A DNA stretch of 6,320 bases, taken from NCBI GenBank assembly GCA_002315335.1, contig DCGW01000004.1, positions 1 through 6,320 on the forward strand, given 5' to 3'. This document shows positions 5,516 to 6,320 of this stretch, piece after piece. The position numbers were made by a program, and so were the translations under genes. The notes under the pieces were generated by a model, which saw only the letters and a program-made list of their open reading frames with translations, made no database searches and was not told where the DNA came from. Positions within the stretch are counted from its first letter, which is position 1. Each line of letters opens with the position of its first letter. This stretch comes from Firmicutes bacterium UBA1768. Lineage in GTDB: Bacteria > Bacillota > Clostridia > Peptostreptococcales > Anaerovoracaceae.

Positions 5516-6320
5516 ATGGAAAAATATCTTGAACAGTTTGAAGCTATAGTAAAACAGCAGCTCGCAAGAGTTGAAAAGATGAAGCAGGATACAGAGTTTG
5601 ACGACTACAAAAGGCTTGATAAAATTGTAATAGGTGTAGTTGGAGGAGACGGAATAGGACCTGCAATTACTGCACAGGCGCAGAGGGTTTTAGAGCATCT
5701 TCTCAAGGATGAGGTAAAAAAGGGCAGGGTTGTTTTCAAGACAATTAACGGTCTCACTATTGAAAACAGAGCTGCTGTTGGCAAGGCTATTCCTGATGAT
5801 GTGATGGCTGAGCTAAAGCAGTGCAACGTTATTCTTAAGGGACCTACAACCACACCAAGAAAGGGCGACAAGTGGCAGAACGTAGAAAGCGCGAACGTAG
5901 CAATGAGAAAGGAATTAGACCTTTTTGCAAACGTAAGACCTGTAAAGGTACCTGAGCTGGGTATTGATTGGACCTTCTTCAGAGAAAATACAGAATGTAT
6001 GTATGCTCTCGGAAGTCAGGGCGTAAACATAGGCGATGACATTGCCTTTGACTTCAGAGTATGCACAAGTCCTGGAGCAGAAAGAATTGCAAGGCTTGCC
6101 TTTGAATATGCAAAGGCTAACGGAAAGAAGAGGGTTACTATAGTGACAAAGGCTAACGTAGTTAAAACTACCGACGGAAAATTCCTTGAAATCTGTAAAA
6201 ATGTCGCAAAGGACTATCCTGAAATTGAAGTTGATGACTGGTACATCGACATTATGACTGCTAAGCTTATTGATGAAAAGAGAAGGACTCAGTTCGAGGT
6301 TCTCATTCTTCCAAACCTAT
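5516..6320 (+). CDS. icd: Isocitrate dehydrogenase, isocitrate/isopropylmalate dehydrogenase family (3' truncated by window end)
   Basis: Predicted to oxidise isocitrate to 2-oxoglutarate and CO2, the step after aconitase. The frame is open from 5516 to the window end (268 codons). The start has GAGGA at 5506-5510 and lies 18 bases after the aconitase stop. Residues 1-35 form a probable amphipathic helix ahead of the usual first strand, IVIGVVGGDGIGP (37-49). Substrate-site features follow: ESANVAMRKELDLFANVRPV (124-143) with Ser125, Asn127, Arg131 and Arg141, matching Ser113, Asn115, Arg119 and Arg129 of the E. coli enzyme; RENTE (156-160) with Arg156 and Tyr163; TKANVVK with the likely catalytic Lys212; and Asp245 in YID. 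The sequence stops at VLILPNL, just before the expected GDILSD element, so metal ligands and the NAD/NADP loop are missing. KANV recalls isopropylmalate and homoisocitrate dehydrogenases, so the isocitrate assignment rests partly on context. NAD use is my guess. Confidence 0.85.
   Translation, partial: MEKYLEQFEAIVKQQLARVEKMKQDTEFDDYKRLDKIVIGVVGGDGIGPAITAQAQRVLEHLLKDEVKKGRVVFKTINGLTIENRAAVGKAIPDDVMAELKQCNVILKGPTTTPRKGDKWQNVESANVAMRKELDLFANVRPVKVPELGIDWTFFRENTECMYALGSQGVNIGDDIAFDFRVCTSPGAERIARLAFEYAKANGKKRVTIVTKANVVKTTDGKFLEICKNVAKDYPEIEVDDWYIDIMTAKLIDEKRRTQFEVLILPNL

Noticed and set aside
5605..5871. 88-residue minus-strand reading frame inside the dehydrogenase gene
   Set aside because: Antisense shadow of the conserved N-terminal region; no start signal.

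Overview
The window looks like chromosomal DNA of a low- to moderate-GC Gram-positive anaerobe of the Clostridia. The signs are arginine encoded mostly by AGA/AGG, strong GGAGG-type ribosome binding sites, a clostridial-type dUTPase, and a compact aconitase of about 640 residues followed directly by an isocitrate dehydrogenase-family gene. From memory, that last pairing also occurs in Clostridium acetobutylicum. Genus cannot be assigned from the sequence alone. I see no rRNA, tRNA, CRISPR array, insertion sequence, phage gene or attachment site.

Left part (1-1965, plus strand): the C-terminal 243 residues of an FtsX/MacB-type ABC transporter permease, cut by the window edge. After 70 bases comes a complete gene for a membrane-anchored Ntn-type amidase related to choloylglycine hydrolase, penicillin V acylase and acid ceramidase. 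Its catalytic residues are recognisable, but its nucleophilic cysteine is internal (Cys104), so it should need proteolytic maturation. A strong hairpin terminator at 1990-2020 closes this group and probably also serves the converging gene on the other strand.

Middle part (2020-3102): a minus-strand ten-helix EamA/DMT-type transporter, then a 150-base divergent intergenic region. That region holds a plausible promoter for each direction and an 11-base direct repeat. The plus-strand promoter is placed so that transcription should begin at or next to the A of the dut start codon, and no Shine-Dalgarno sequence precedes it. The dut mRNA is therefore predicted to be leaderless.

Right part (3103-6320, plus strand): dut (dUTPase), acn (aconitase) and the first 268 codons of an isocitrate dehydrogenase-family gene, separated by only 22 and 18 bases and likely one operon. 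Aconitase and isocitrate dehydrogenase would form the citrate to 2-oxoglutarate branch, which in anaerobes mainly feeds glutamate synthesis. dUTPase does a separate housekeeping job, removing dUTP and supplying dUMP. The window ends before the metal- and cofactor-binding part of the dehydrogenase.

Most genes here belong to known families. The points that deserve a second look are the predicted leaderless start of dut, the internal-nucleophile membrane amidase, the N-terminal extension and altered motif of the dehydrogenase, and the repeated 11-mer in the divergent promoter region. I did not find convincing evidence of a wholly new system.
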